NCBI RefSeq assembly: GCF_018069875.1
Contig: NZ_JAGQDF010000003.1
Coordinates: forward strand, 248,001-312,000
Length of the DNA: 64,000 bases
DNA from: Ideonella alba
GTDB lineage: Bacteria; Pseudomonadota; Gammaproteobacteria; Burkholderiales; Burkholderiaceae_C
Reading direction: 5' to 3'
The notes below the pieces were generated by a model, which ran no database searches, was not told where the DNA came from, and saw only the letters and a list, made by a program, of their open reading frames with translations. Positions 18,801 to 29,622 of this stretch are shown here, piece by piece (the stretch's first letter is position 1; the number at the start of each line of letters is the position of its first letter). The position numbers and the translations under genes are program-made.

Positions 18801-19179
18801 TCGCGAAGAGAAGGGGCTGGGCTTCGCCCTGGCTGGCAACTTCTACCCCGACTTCCTGCTGTGGCTGGTGGACGATGCCACGGGCGAGCAGTGGCTGACA
18901 TTTGTCGATCCGAAGGGCTTGCGCAACCTGGATCTGACCCACCCCAAGCTGGGCCTCTACAAGGAGGTCAAGACGCTGGAAGCCACGCTGAACAAGCAAG
19001 CAAAGGCAGGCGAGCCGCGCCTAGTGCTGAACGCCTTCGTGCTGTCGCCGACCAAGTTCTCCGACCTGTTGAACGTTGGCGACCCGGCCAAGAAGCAGGA
19101 GCTGGAGGACCGGCACGTCTTGTTCATGGAGGACGGGCGGGACAAGTACCTGGGCGGCATGTTCGCGCGGATAGTCTGA
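15811..19179 (+). CDS. Type III Res-like helicase-nuclease
   Basis: A 1122-residue protein. Helicase motifs: [10 protein letters not shown] (Walker A, near 168-177), [10 protein letters not shown] (DEGH, near 271-280), [28 protein letters not shown] split across motifs V-VI, with [13 protein letters not shown] near 630. The C-terminal FYPDFLLWL (near 1011) and FVDPKG (near 1031) form a PD...DxK nuclease site as in type III restriction subunits. With the methyltransferase it would cut DNA that lacks the methyl mark. It is 4-base coupled to the methyltransferase gene and is of uniform high GC, unlike the methyltransferase core. Whether it cleaves or only translocates cannot be seen. Confidence 0.85.
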   Translation: [1122 protein letters not shown]

Positions 19180-19223
19180 AGTCCAACCTATATGCAGCGA
19201 TGACAGACTGTGCTGGCCTAGTG

Positions 19224-19703
19224 TCAACGACGTCGGCCGCCTTCGAAACTTCCAGGTTGCCGGCGCCCTTTGTCCATGATGCAGGAGGAGTCACTGTTAG
19301 GCGCTACTCCCTTGCGCATCAGCGCCTCTATCCGCTTTGCCGCTGCCTGATCGGCGACTGCCTTGGCGGCCTCAGGAAAATACTCACGCTCGATCAGTTC
19401 GCGGGGAATGGCCCCTTTGCGCCGAGCAATCTCCAGCCCTTTGTCGGTGCGGGTAATGAGCATTCCGCACCGATCCTCGAACCACCGGATGAGTCGGCTC
19501 TGGTAGGCCGTGCCATGAAAGACGTCGAGCAACCGACGCATGTCCGTCGTGTCGCCGTGCGCCATGGCACTGACCGATGCCCATCGCACGGCCGCAATCA
19601 ATTGCGCTGACCGCGACAGCTTTTCTGCGCTGATGAGCGCAACAAGATCTGGGTCGCCCAGGTGGCGCAGCAATGCGGGCCTGTTGGTACCCTTCTTCGA
19701 CAT
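19224..19703 (-). CDS. Uncharacterised protein downstream of gyrB
   Basis: A 159-residue soluble protein that I do not recognise. It starts at ATG 19703 with GAAGGA upstream. The central part (LIAAVRWASVSAMAHGDTTDMRRLLDVFHGTAYQSRLIRWFEDR) is helical, and the C-terminus is basic (GKGRRQ-like). The length, lysine-rich start and helical middle recall small phage or plasmid proteins, but no motif proves it. It begins 35 bases after the gyrB stop on the same strand and converges with the Res-like gene, so it marks the edge between the defence-like genes and the origin block. Confidence 0.5.
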   Translation of the reverse strand: MSKKGTNRPALLRHLGDPDLVALISAEKLSRSAQLIAAVRWASVSAMAHGDTTDMRRLLDVFHGTAYQSRLIRWFEDRCGMLITRTDKGLEIARRKGAIPRELIEREYFPEAAKAVADQAAAKRIEALMRKGVAPNSDSSCIMDKGRRQPGSFEGGRRR

Positions 19704-19738
19704 GGTCCTTCAAGCGTAGACGAGGGCCTGTGCCGGGG

Positions 19739-22312
<2,574 letters not shown>

Positions 22313-22379
22313 CTAAAACGCTTCAAGCGGGTGCCCGGTGAAGGACAGACCCGCTTGTGGGAGGTGGCGCCGGGGGGCG

Positions 22380-23507
22380 TCAGATTCGCATTGGCATCAC
22401 CACGTACTTGAAGCCGTTGTCGTCGGGGATGGTGATCAGCGCGGCGGAACTGCCGTCGTGCATCTCCAGCCGCACCATCTCCTGGCCCATGTTGCCCAGG
22501 GCATCCATCAGGTAGGTGACGTTGAAGCCGATCTCGATGGCGGGGCCGTCGTAGTCGATTTCCAGCTCTTCCTTGGCCTCTTCCTGCTCGGCGTTGCTGG
22601 AGGCGATGCGCAGCGTGCCGGGGTCGATGTTGACGCGCACGCCCTTGAACTTCTCGCTGGTCAGGATGGCGGCGCGCTGCAGGCTGGCCAGCAGCGGGGC
22701 GCGGCCCAGCGTGATGATGTTCTTGTGGTTCTTCGGGATGACGCGGTTGTAGTCGGGGTACTTGCCCTCGACCAGCTTGGTCACGAACTCCATGCCGCTG
22801 AAGCTGAACTTGGCCTGGTTGCCGGCGAAGCGCATCTCGATCTGGGCTTCGTCTTCGCCCTCGGCCGTCTTGCCGTCCTTCAGCAGGCGCATCAGCTCCA
22901 GCACGGTCTTGCGCGGCAGGATGACCTCCTGCTTGGGGATGTCGGCCTCCAGCTGTGCCTGGGCCAGCGCCAGACGGCTGCCGTCGGTGGCCACCAGCGT
23001 GAGGGTGCGGCCCTCGGCGACGAACAGGATGCCGTTGAGGTAGTAGCGGATGTCGTGCACCGCCATCGCGAAGTGCACCTGGTCGATCAGGTGCTTGAGC
23101 GTCTTCTGCGGCACGCTGAAGGCGGGGCCGAAGTCCACCGCCTCATTCACCAGCGGGAAGTCATCGGAGGGCAGCGTCTGCAGCGTGAAGCGGCTCTTGC
23201 CGCCCTGCAGCGTCAGCTTGTTGCCATTGGCGGTGAGCGACACCTGCTGGTCGGCCGGCAGGGTGCGCAGGATGTCGATCAGCTTGCGCGCGCCCACGGT
23301 GGTGCTGAAGCTGCCGGCGTCGCCGCCCAGCGCGGCGCTGGTGCGCACCTGGATTTCCAGGTCGGAGGTGGTGAACTCGATCGTCTCGCCCGACTTGCGC
23401 ACCAGCACGTTGGCCAGGATGGGCAGGGTGTGCCGCCGCTCCACGATGCCGGCCACCGATTGCAGGGCGGCGAGCAGCTGCTGTTGTGCGGCCTTCAGAA
23501 CAATCAT
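22380..23507 (-). CDS. dnaN: DNA polymerase III beta sliding clamp
   Basis: A 375-residue protein beginning MIVLKAAQQQLLAALQSVAGI and ending FKYVVMPMRI, the classical clamp ends (the C-terminal MPMRL-like motif is part of the partner-binding face). It encircles DNA and tethers polymerase III. The ATG at 23507 is chosen because GAAAGAGGAAG lies directly upstream; the frame stays open 14 codons further but that part has no clamp similarity. It lies 109 bases upstream of gyrB on the same strand. Confidence 0.97.
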   Translation of the reverse strand: MIVLKAAQQQLLAALQSVAGIVERRHTLPILANVLVRKSGETIEFTTSDLEIQVRTSAALGGDAGSFSTTVGARKLIDILRTLPADQQVSLTANGNKLTLQGGKSRFTLQTLPSDDFPLVNEAVDFGPAFSVPQKTLKHLIDQVHFAMAVHDIRYYLNGILFVAEGRTLTLVATDGSRLALAQAQLEADIPKQEVILPRKTVLELMRLLKDGKTAEGEDEAQIEMRFAGNQAKFSFSGMEFVTKLVEGKYPDYNRVIPKNHKNIITLGRAPLLASLQRAAILTSEKFKGVRVNIDPGTLRIASSNAEQEEAKEELEIDYDGPAIEIGFNVTYLMDALGNMGQEMVRLEMHDGSSAALITIPDDNGFKYVVMPMRI

Positions 23508-23608
23508 GTCTTCCTCTTTCGAATGAGCCGGATCGGGCGATGGCGTCAACTGCGCATTTTCGCCTGTTTTCGGGCCATTCGGGCGCCCCGGCGGGCGCCA
23601 CCCGCACG

Positions 23609-25171
23609 CTACTTGACCAGCCCCAGGGATCCGGCCACGCCGGGCGTCACGGTGTAGCGCTGCATCGGCTGCAGGCCCTGGGCGAAGTAACGCTGCAGAT
23701 CTCCGGGAAGACCCTCAATCAGCGGGTGCTCGGCGTACAGGTAGCCGGCGCCGGTGCCGGTCCAGTCACCCAGGACCTGCTCGCTGCCGCCGAGCGGGCG
23801 GTAGCGCAGCTGGCCGCTGGTGCACAGCGCGGAGCTGCAGTCCAGCGTCCCGGCCAGCGCCGCGGGCTGACCGATCGGGTGGCGGGCGGCCCACACCGGC
23901 ACCGCGGTGGCCTGTGACACCAGCTCGCCCGGCGAACCATCGGCCGCCAGCAGGCGCAGCGCCGTGTAGGTGTAGGCGCCAAAACCGTGGAAGTCGTAGT
24001 AGTAGCCGGTGTCGTGGCGCACCAGCGGCCGCTCGCCCACCGCGCCCATCAGCGACACCGAATCCACCCCCGGCTGGTCGGCGATCAGCGTGGTCCAGGC
24101 GCCGCCGGCCAGCGGCATGGCGCGCACGGTGCACTGCGGCATCAGGTAGGTCATGTCGGTCACGCAGAAGCTGGCCAGCACCCGGGTGGCGGTGGGCACC
24201 ACGGCCGGCACGCTGCCTTCGGTCAGGGCCAGGTCGGACACCAGCGTGGCGCTGCCGGCCTGCGCGCGCACAAAGCCGCCGTGGGCGGTGGCCAGCCACA
24301 GCGCCTGGGCGTTGGCGCGCCAGGCCTGCGGGGCCTCGGCCAGCGCCAGCAGCGGGTCGCTGATGCGGGCGCCGTCGGTGGTCCAGTGCACGGCGCGCAG
24401 CGCGGCGCCGTCATGCAGGTAGGCCAGGCCGGCCACCGCCGGGTCCGGGCCCAGCCACAGCGGGGCCGTGGCATCGCGGGGGCCCGACAGACCGCTGGAC
24501 ACCGCCAGGCTGGGGCTCAGCAGCGACAGCTGCCCCGCGGCCCCCGGGTTGCCGCTGGAGGCCAGCACCCCGCTGGCCTGGCCGTCGTCGCCGGCCAGCA
24601 CCGCCACCAGCGACGCGCTGACCGGCGCGCTGCTGGCGTTCATGCCGGTGTGCAGCAGCCGGGGCTGCTCGCTGCTGAAGCAGGTGTCGACACTGGCGGC
24701 GGCGCGCACGCCCACCACCGCCAGGGCGCCGGACGCATCCAGCGCCTCCACCCGGTCGATCGCACAGGCCACCGCCAGCGTTGACAGCTGCACCGGCTCG
24801 TGCGCCTGGCCACCGCGCAGGTCGATGCGGTAGACCTTGTGGTCGTGCATGAAGACCACCTGGGCCACCTCGGCGTCGGTCCAGGTGCGGGCGGCGGTGT
24901 CGGCGATGCGCCGGCGCACCACCTGGACCGGGCCGCCATCGCTGGCCACATCCACCAGCAGCTGGTCGGGCGCGATCGGGTCCCAGGCCTGCACACGGTA
25001 GGTGCCACCGCTGGACACCACGGCAAAGCGCAGGTAGGCGGATTCGTCACTCGCGCCACTGTCACCGCCACCGCCGCCGCCTCCGCAAGCGGCCAGGACA
25101 GCCACCGCCATGGCCCACACGGGGGTGGCGACGGCGCGCCGCCGGGGGGAATGAAAGGGATGCTTCTTCAT
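23609..25171 (-). CDS. Predicted lipoprotein, paralogue 1, between dnaN and dnaA
   Basis: A 520-residue protein. The N-terminus carries a basic stretch, a hydrophobic helix and the lipobox LAAC followed by a poly-glycine linker, so it should be lipid-anchored in the periplasm or outer membrane. The rest is rich in short beta segments with repeated tryptophan and aspartate patterns, as in beta-propellers, and contains paired cysteines (CAID, CFSS, CVTD, CTVR, CSSALC) that may form disulfides. It is paralogous to the next gene upstream: both end in a PGVAGSL segment. No enzymatic motif is seen. Its place between dnaN and dnaA is unusual. Confidence 0.75.
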   Translation of the reverse strand: MKKHPFHSPRRRAVATPVWAMAVAVLAACGGGGGGGDSGASDESAYLRFAVVSSGGTYRVQAWDPIAPDQLLVDVASDGGPVQVVRRRIADTAARTWTDAEVAQVVFMHDHKVYRIDLRGGQAHEPVQLSTLAVACAIDRVEALDASGALAVVGVRAAASVDTCFSSEQPRLLHTGMNASSAPVSASLVAVLAGDDGQASGVLASSGNPGAAGQLSLLSPSLAVSSGLSGPRDATAPLWLGPDPAVAGLAYLHDGAALRAVHWTTDGARISDPLLALAEAPQAWRANAQALWLATAHGGFVRAQAGSATLVSDLALTEGSVPAVVPTATRVLASFCVTDMTYLMPQCTVRAMPLAGGAWTTLIADQPGVDSVSLMGAVGERPLVRHDTGYYYDFHGFGAYTYTALRLLAADGSPGELVSQATAVPVWAARHPIGQPAALAGTLDCSSALCTSGQLRYRPLGGSEQVLGDWTGTGAGYLYAEHPLIEGLPGDLQRYFAQGLQPMQRYTVTPGVAGSLGLVK

Positions 25172-25287
25172 GGAGTCGGGTTGCGGGTGTTCAGCGGTGG
25201 GTTGAGTGTGGGCGCCCGGCCCTGCGGCCGACAACGCCTGTTCAAGGGGGGGCCGCTTGCCGCGGACCGGCCGTGGCGTGAGCCCGA

Positions 25288-26925
25288 TCAAGGCAGGTGC
25301 TGGGTCAAGCGCCGCAGCGAGCCGGCCACGCCGGGGCGCAGCAGCCAGGCGTCGCTGCGGCCGCTGGCGTCGGTCGTCAGACTGCCGGCCGAGAAGCCCA
25401 GCGGCAGGCCCTCGATGCCCGCCAGCCAGCCAATGACCTGCTGCTCGCCCAGCGGCCCCAGGCTGACCGCGGCCCCGCCGTCACTGGCGCGTTGCTCCTG
25501 CAGATCGATGCGGCAATCCACCGGGCACACCAGCCGGCGGGTCACCGGGGCGGTGGTGCCGATGGGCGCGCTGGCGGCCTGCAGTACACCCGCCACCAGC
25601 GGGCCCAGGGTCGCGGTGCCGGCCTGCGGATCGACGTCGTAGAGCTGGCGGGCGCAGCCCAGCGAGCCACAGCTGCTCTGCGCCACCAGCAGGCGCTGCC
25701 CGGTGCTGCCCAGCGTGGTGAGGGCGTTCACGCGCGGAATGAAGTCGGTCGTGATGGCGCTCAGCAGCGCTTGCGGCGTGCCCCCGCTGCGCGGCAGCGC
25801 GTGCACCTCGTCGAGGTTGGCGACGTAGCTGCCCGTGGTCGCCAGGCCCGAGGCACGGCTGTCCACCAGCACATGGGTATCGGTCAGGTGCACGCTGCGG
25901 AACGTGCGTGCCAGGTCGTAGGGCGGGCCGGTGCGGGCGTCGATGCGGCCCAGCAGCGTGCTGACGCCGCCAGCCAGGCGGTGGACGGCGCCGTCATCGA
26001 CCAGGTAGACACCGTCGGCCGCGCCCTGCGCGACGGGCGCGTCACCTGCCAGCGCCTGCACCGCGGTGGCATCGACCGTGACGCTGGGGCCTGACCAGCG
26101 CAGCGCTCGGACCTGGCGGCCCACCGCGGCGTAGCCCAGGCCGGGCGCGGACGGATCCAGGCCCAGGAAGCGGGCCGTGGCACCCGCCGGCGCGGTGCCC
26201 AGTGCCAGATCCGGCAGTGCGGCCAGCGTGGCGTCGCGCAGTTGCAGCGACTCGCCCGCACCGCCGGTGCCCGGCCGCGACAGCAGCAGCGCGCCCACGC
26301 TCAGATCGGCCGCTGGCAAGCCAGCCAGCAGCCGCGCGCCGCCCAGGTTCAGGCCAGGTTCGCTGGCGGCACTGTCGGTGCGTAGCAGCAGCGTGTCCAG
26401 CGGGCCGCTGCAATCGCCCGCACCTGCAGGCCGCTGGGTCACCGCCAGGGCCGCCACGCCGCCGTCGGCGCGCAGCGGCACCAGGGCGCTCAGCGTGCAC
26501 AGGCGATCAGCCGCGCCAATGCGCTGCGGCGTGGGCTGGGCGCTGCCCAGCAGGTCGATCAGGTACAGCTGCTCCTGCGCCACATAGACCAGCAGACGGT
26601 CACCCAGCCGGGTGGCGCTGCGGGTGGCGGTGTCCACCCGCACGGCCACGCTGCGGGCCGACGAGGGCGGGTCGGCCGCCCCTGGCAGATCCAGTGCTGC
26701 GGCGTCCGACAGCGGATCGACCACCGCCCAGTGCGACACGCTGCCGTCGTGGGCCGCAATGGCCAGCCGGTAATCGGCCAGCGCGGGTGGGGTGTCCGGC
26801 CCGGTTGGGGCAGTGTCCTGACCATTGCCGCAGGCCACCAGTGCCGTGCCGAGCAGGGCGCTGAGGACGGCGGCCGTCATGCGCCCAGCGGCCGGGTGCG
26901 CGCGAAGGCGCGGTGTGTTGTTCAT
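25288..26925 (-). CDS. Predicted lipoprotein, paralogue 2, between dnaN and dnaA
   Basis: A 545-residue protein with an N-terminal hydrophobic helix and lipobox ALVAC, indicating lipid attachment. As in the neighbouring paralogue, the body looks like many short beta strands with loops and paired cysteines (CTLS, CSGP, CGSLGC, CPVDC). It shares the C-terminal LRPGVAGSLRRL-type ending with the downstream gene. The two genes are 116 bases apart and probably form one transcript. No function can be assigned. Possible roles include a surface-exposed binding protein. Confidence 0.75.
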   Translation of the reverse strand: MNNTPRLRAHPAAGRMTAAVLSALLGTALVACGNGQDTAPTGPDTPPALADYRLAIAAHDGSVSHWAVVDPLSDAAALDLPGAADPPSSARSVAVRVDTATRSATRLGDRLLVYVAQEQLYLIDLLGSAQPTPQRIGAADRLCTLSALVPLRADGGVAALAVTQRPAGAGDCSGPLDTLLLRTDSAASEPGLNLGGARLLAGLPAADLSVGALLLSRPGTGGAGESLQLRDATLAALPDLALGTAPAGATARFLGLDPSAPGLGYAAVGRQVRALRWSGPSVTVDATAVQALAGDAPVAQGAADGVYLVDDGAVHRLAGGVSTLLGRIDARTGPPYDLARTFRSVHLTDTHVLVDSRASGLATTGSYVANLDEVHALPRSGGTPQALLSAITTDFIPRVNALTTLGSTGQRLLVAQSSCGSLGCARQLYDVDPQAGTATLGPLVAGVLQAASAPIGTTAPVTRRLVCPVDCRIDLQEQRASDGGAAVSLGPLGEQQVIGWLAGIEGLPLGFSAGSLTTDASGRSDAWLLRPGVAGSLRRLTQHLP

Positions 26926-27043
26926 CGATGCTCCCTGACTGGCCCGAGGCGACAGGCCGGAAGGGATGATCGACGCAGAAGGGCCGGGCCGACAGACCTA
27001 GATTTCAGGAGGCGCGACGATGGTGCGCGCCGGCGCGGCAGGC

Positions 27044-28543
27044 TCAGCCCTTGAGCGTCTGCTCCAGCACGTGCAGTTGCTGGTTCAGCTCGGTGTCCTT
27101 CTGGCGCTCGCCGCCCACCTTGCGCACCGCGTGCAGCACGGTGGTGTGGTCGCGGCCGCCGAAGAGCTCGCCGATCTCGGGCAGGCTCTTCTGCGTCAGC
27201 TCCTTGGCCAGGTACATCGCAATCTGGCGCGGCCGGGCGATGCTGGCCGGGCGCTTCTTGCTGTACATGTCGGCGATCTTGATCTTGTAGAAGTCGGCCA
27301 CCGTCTTCTGGATGTTCTCGACCGAGATCTGGCGGTTCTGGATGGACAGCAGGTCCTTCAGCGCCTCGCGCGCCAGCGCGATGGTGATCTCCTTGTGGCT
27401 GAACTTGGCGTAGGCCAGCACCTTGCGCAGCGCGCCTTCGAGCTCGCGCACATTGGCGCGCACGTTCTTGGCCACGAAGAAGGCCACGTCCTCGGGCATG
27501 GGCGCGCCCTCGGCGCGCGACTTGGCCATCAGGATGGCCACGCGCATCTCCAGCTCGGGCGGCTCGATGGCCACGGTCAGGCCCGAATCGAAGCGGCTGG
27601 TCAGCCGCTGGTCGATGTCCACCAGCCCCTTGGGGTAGGTGTCGCTGGTCATGATGATGTGGGCCTTCTTGGCCAGCAGCGCTTCGAAGGCGTTGAAGAA
27701 CTCCTCCTGGGTGCGCTCCTTGCCGGCGAAGAACTGCACGTCGTCGATCAGCAGCAGGTCGAGGTTGTGGTACTTGGCCTTGAGCTCGTCGAAGGTCTTG
27801 CGCTGGTAGTTCTTGACGACGTCGGAGATGAACTGCTCGGCGTGCAGGTACAGCACGCGCGCACCGGGCTTGTCCTTCAGCAGCGCGTTGCCCACCGCAT
27901 GCACCAGGTGGGTCTTGCCCAGGCCCACGCCGCCGTAGATGAACAGCGGGTTGTACATGACCCCCGGTGCGCCGGCCACGTGCAGCGCGGCGGTGCGGGC
28001 CATCTGGTTGGCGCGGCCGGCCACCAGTGAATCGAAGGTGAGCGCCGGGTTCAGGCGGTTGCGGTTGGCGGCGGGTGCCAGGGCTGGCAAAACGGGGGCG
28101 GCCTGCGGCAGCGGCTGGGCGCCGGGGGCGTTGGCCAGCACCTGCTCGCCGTCGGGTACCCAGGCGGTCTGCTGGGGCGGCGGGCGCAGATGGGTGCTGG
28201 CCTGCGCGCCCATCATGGCCTGGGCCATCACGCGGCTGGCGGACTGCGGGCGCGACTCCAGCGGCCGCGGCGCCGCCAGCGTGGTGTCGCGCGGGGCCAG
28301 GGTCAGCGACAGGCGCACCGGCTGCTCGGCCAGCTCGGCCAGCACGGTCTCGATGCGGGCGCTGTACTGGCTGCGGATCCAGTCCAGCTTGAAGCGGTTG
28401 GGCACGCGCAGCGTGGCCACGGCGACGCCGCCGTCCTCGCCCACCTCGGCGGGGGGCAAGGGACGGATCCAGGTGTTGAATTGCTGTTCGGGCAGTTCGA
28501 TCGCGAGGCGCTCGCAAACGCGCTGCCAGAGGTCTGGGCTCAT
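27044..28543 (-). CDS. dnaA: Chromosomal replication initiator protein DnaA
   Basis: A 499-residue protein with the four DnaA domains: N-terminal [21 protein letters not shown] (domain I), a long proline-rich linker (about 95-165), the AAA+ core with [23 protein letters not shown] and LTSRFDSGL, and the C-terminal DNA-binding helix-turn-helix ending in the signature [14 protein letters not shown]. It binds DnaA boxes and opens oriC. The start ATG at 28543 overlaps a near-consensus DnaA box (TGTGGACAA, 28543-28551) that may give autoregulation. Confidence 0.98.
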   Translation of the reverse strand: MSPDLWQRVCERLAIELPEQQFNTWIRPLPPAEVGEDGGVAVATLRVPNRFKLDWIRSQYSARIETVLAELAEQPVRLSLTLAPRDTTLAAPRPLESRPQSASRVMAQAMMGAQASTHLRPPPQQTAWVPDGEQVLANAPGAQPLPQAAPVLPALAPAANRNRLNPALTFDSLVAGRANQMARTAALHVAGAPGVMYNPLFIYGGVGLGKTHLVHAVGNALLKDKPGARVLYLHAEQFISDVVKNYQRKTFDELKAKYHNLDLLLIDDVQFFAGKERTQEEFFNAFEALLAKKAHIIMTSDTYPKGLVDIDQRLTSRFDSGLTVAIEPPELEMRVAILMAKSRAEGAPMPEDVAFFVAKNVRANVRELEGALRKVLAYAKFSHKEITIALAREALKDLLSIQNRQISVENIQKTVADFYKIKIADMYSKKRPASIARPRQIAMYLAKELTQKSLPEIGELFGGRDHTTVLHAVRKVGGERQKDTELNQQLHVLEQTLKG

Positions 28544-28939
28544 GTGGACAAGTTCTTTTCGAGCGGGCGGATTCTACGCATGGTCAGGGCCGATGCAGAC
28601 CCGGTTATCCACAGTTTTTTGGCGGGGGTCAATCCCCGTGGGCGGGCGCATGCTGTGGTGCAAGTGTTTGACCGGCAATGCTCTTTTTGCTCTAATTGAG
28701 GGTTTCCCGAACTCGGGGTGGCAGTTGTAAGCGCTGGCAACAAGCACCGACACACCTTCGCGGCACTGGCTGCGGGGGGTGGTGCCTGGCCAGGCAGCGA
28801 GCAGGTCTGCAACGCCGGAGCCCTCATCCGGCGGTTCGGTGGGGGGCTGTTGCAACTGCAACTGCGGCCGGTACGGCCGCCGTGGTGGTGGTGGCGGCCG
28901 CTCAGGGCCCCGACTCCTTTCCTACCAGCAGGTTTCATC
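28544..28939. other. Candidate oriC between dnaA and rpmH
   Basis: The divergent dnaA-rpmH gap is the usual origin site in this group. It holds one perfect DnaA box TTATCCACA at 28605-28613 and a variant TGTGGACAA at 28543-28551. A run of low GC (TGCTCTTTTTGCTCTAATTG, about 28679-28698) could be the unwinding element. A stem-loop GCGGCC (28864-28869) / GGCCGC (28875-28880) lies before rpmH. Few strong boxes are seen for an oriC, so part of the origin may lie in rnpA, where two more boxes occur. Confidence 0.6.
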
Positions 28940-29077
28940 ATGAAGCGCACCTATCAGCCTTCCAAGGTCCGCCGCGCCCGCACGCACGGCTTTCTCGTCC
29001 GCATGAAGACCCGTGGCGGCCGCGCGGTGGTCAACGCCCGCCGCGCCAAGGGCCGCAAGAAGCTGACCCAGGTCTGA
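28940..29077 (+). CDS. rpmH: Ribosomal protein bL34
   Basis: A 45-residue highly basic protein starting [21 protein letters not shown] and ending in KGRKKLTQV, the bL34 signature. It is part of the large ribosomal subunit. It is the first gene of the rpmH-rnpA-yidD-yidC cluster, which reads away from dnaA as in most bacteria. Confidence 0.98.
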   Translation: MKRTYQPSKVRRARTHGFLVRMKTRGGRAVVNARRAKGRKKLTQV

Positions 29078-29103
29078 TCGGCGCCGCCGCCGATCCGGCA
29101 GCG

Positions 29104-29622
29104 ATGGACGTCGGTCGCATCGTGCGTCCGGCCGATTTCGAGCGGGTGCTCGGCACCTCGCCCCGTTCGCGAAGCGCTCACTTCGCCGTGCACCATGTGC
29201 CCGGTGGGCCCTCTCGCGCACGGGGCGCTCGCACGTCGGACACTGATGCACCGCTTGTCCCGGGTTTGTCCCCCGAGTTATCCACAGGTGATGCCCCAGC
29301 CGGGTGCGCGCCTGTGGATGACCACCGCTGCTGGCTCGGTCTGGTGGTGCCCAAGCGGCACGCCCGACGGGCCGTGACGCGCAACCTGATCAAGCGCCAG
29401 CTGCGCGCGGCCATGGGCCGCCATGCCGCCACCCTGCCCGCCGGGCTGTGGGTGGTGCGGCTGCGCTCGCCCTTCGACAAGGCAGTCTTTCCCAGCCCCG
29501 GCTCCGACGCCCTGCGCGCCGCCGCCCACGCCGAGATCGAGCAGCTGTTCCACCAGGCCGCGCACGCGCCGCTGGCGGCACAGCCGCGGCGCGACCGCGG
29601 CCCGCGCCGGAGGGCTGCCTGA
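29104..29622 (+). CDS. rnpA: Ribonuclease P protein component with DnaA-box insertion
   Basis: A 172-residue protein. The catalytic-subunit core is clear: IVRPADFERVLGT and HFAVHHVPG at the start, then LGLVVPKRHARRAVTRNLIKRQLR, the RNA-binding RNR motif. Between them sits an insertion of about 40 residues (roughly 36-77) lacking in the E. coli protein, containing ELSTGDAP and VDD. I recall the same words in RnpA of other Burkholderiales. The insertion is encoded by DNA carrying two DnaA boxes in inverted orientation. RnpA helps RNase P mature tRNA 5-prime ends. Its stop overlaps the start of yidD. Confidence 0.93.
   Translation: MDVGRIVRPADFERVLGTSPRSRSAHFAVHHVPGGPSRARGARTSDTDAPLVPGLSPELSTGDAPAGCAPVDDHRCWLGLVVPKRHARRAVTRNLIKRQLRAAMGRHAATLPAGLWVVRLRSPFDKAVFPSPGSDALRAAAHAEIEQLFHQAAHAPLAAQPRRDRGPRRRAA
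29278..29321. promoter_or_regulatory. Inverted DnaA-box pair inside rnpA
   Basis: TTATCCACAGG at 29278-29288 (perfect DnaA box) and CCTGTGGATGA at 29311-29321 (one mismatch) form an inverted repeat with a 22-base spacer. They lie in the RnpA insertion, outside the core enzyme fold. Confidence 0.65.

Noticed and set aside
9857-19179. Identification as DISARM or BREX
   Set aside because: No DrmA, DrmB or PLD-type DrmC gene and no PglZ or BrxC gene are present. Only the SNF2 and methyltransferase components resemble these systems.
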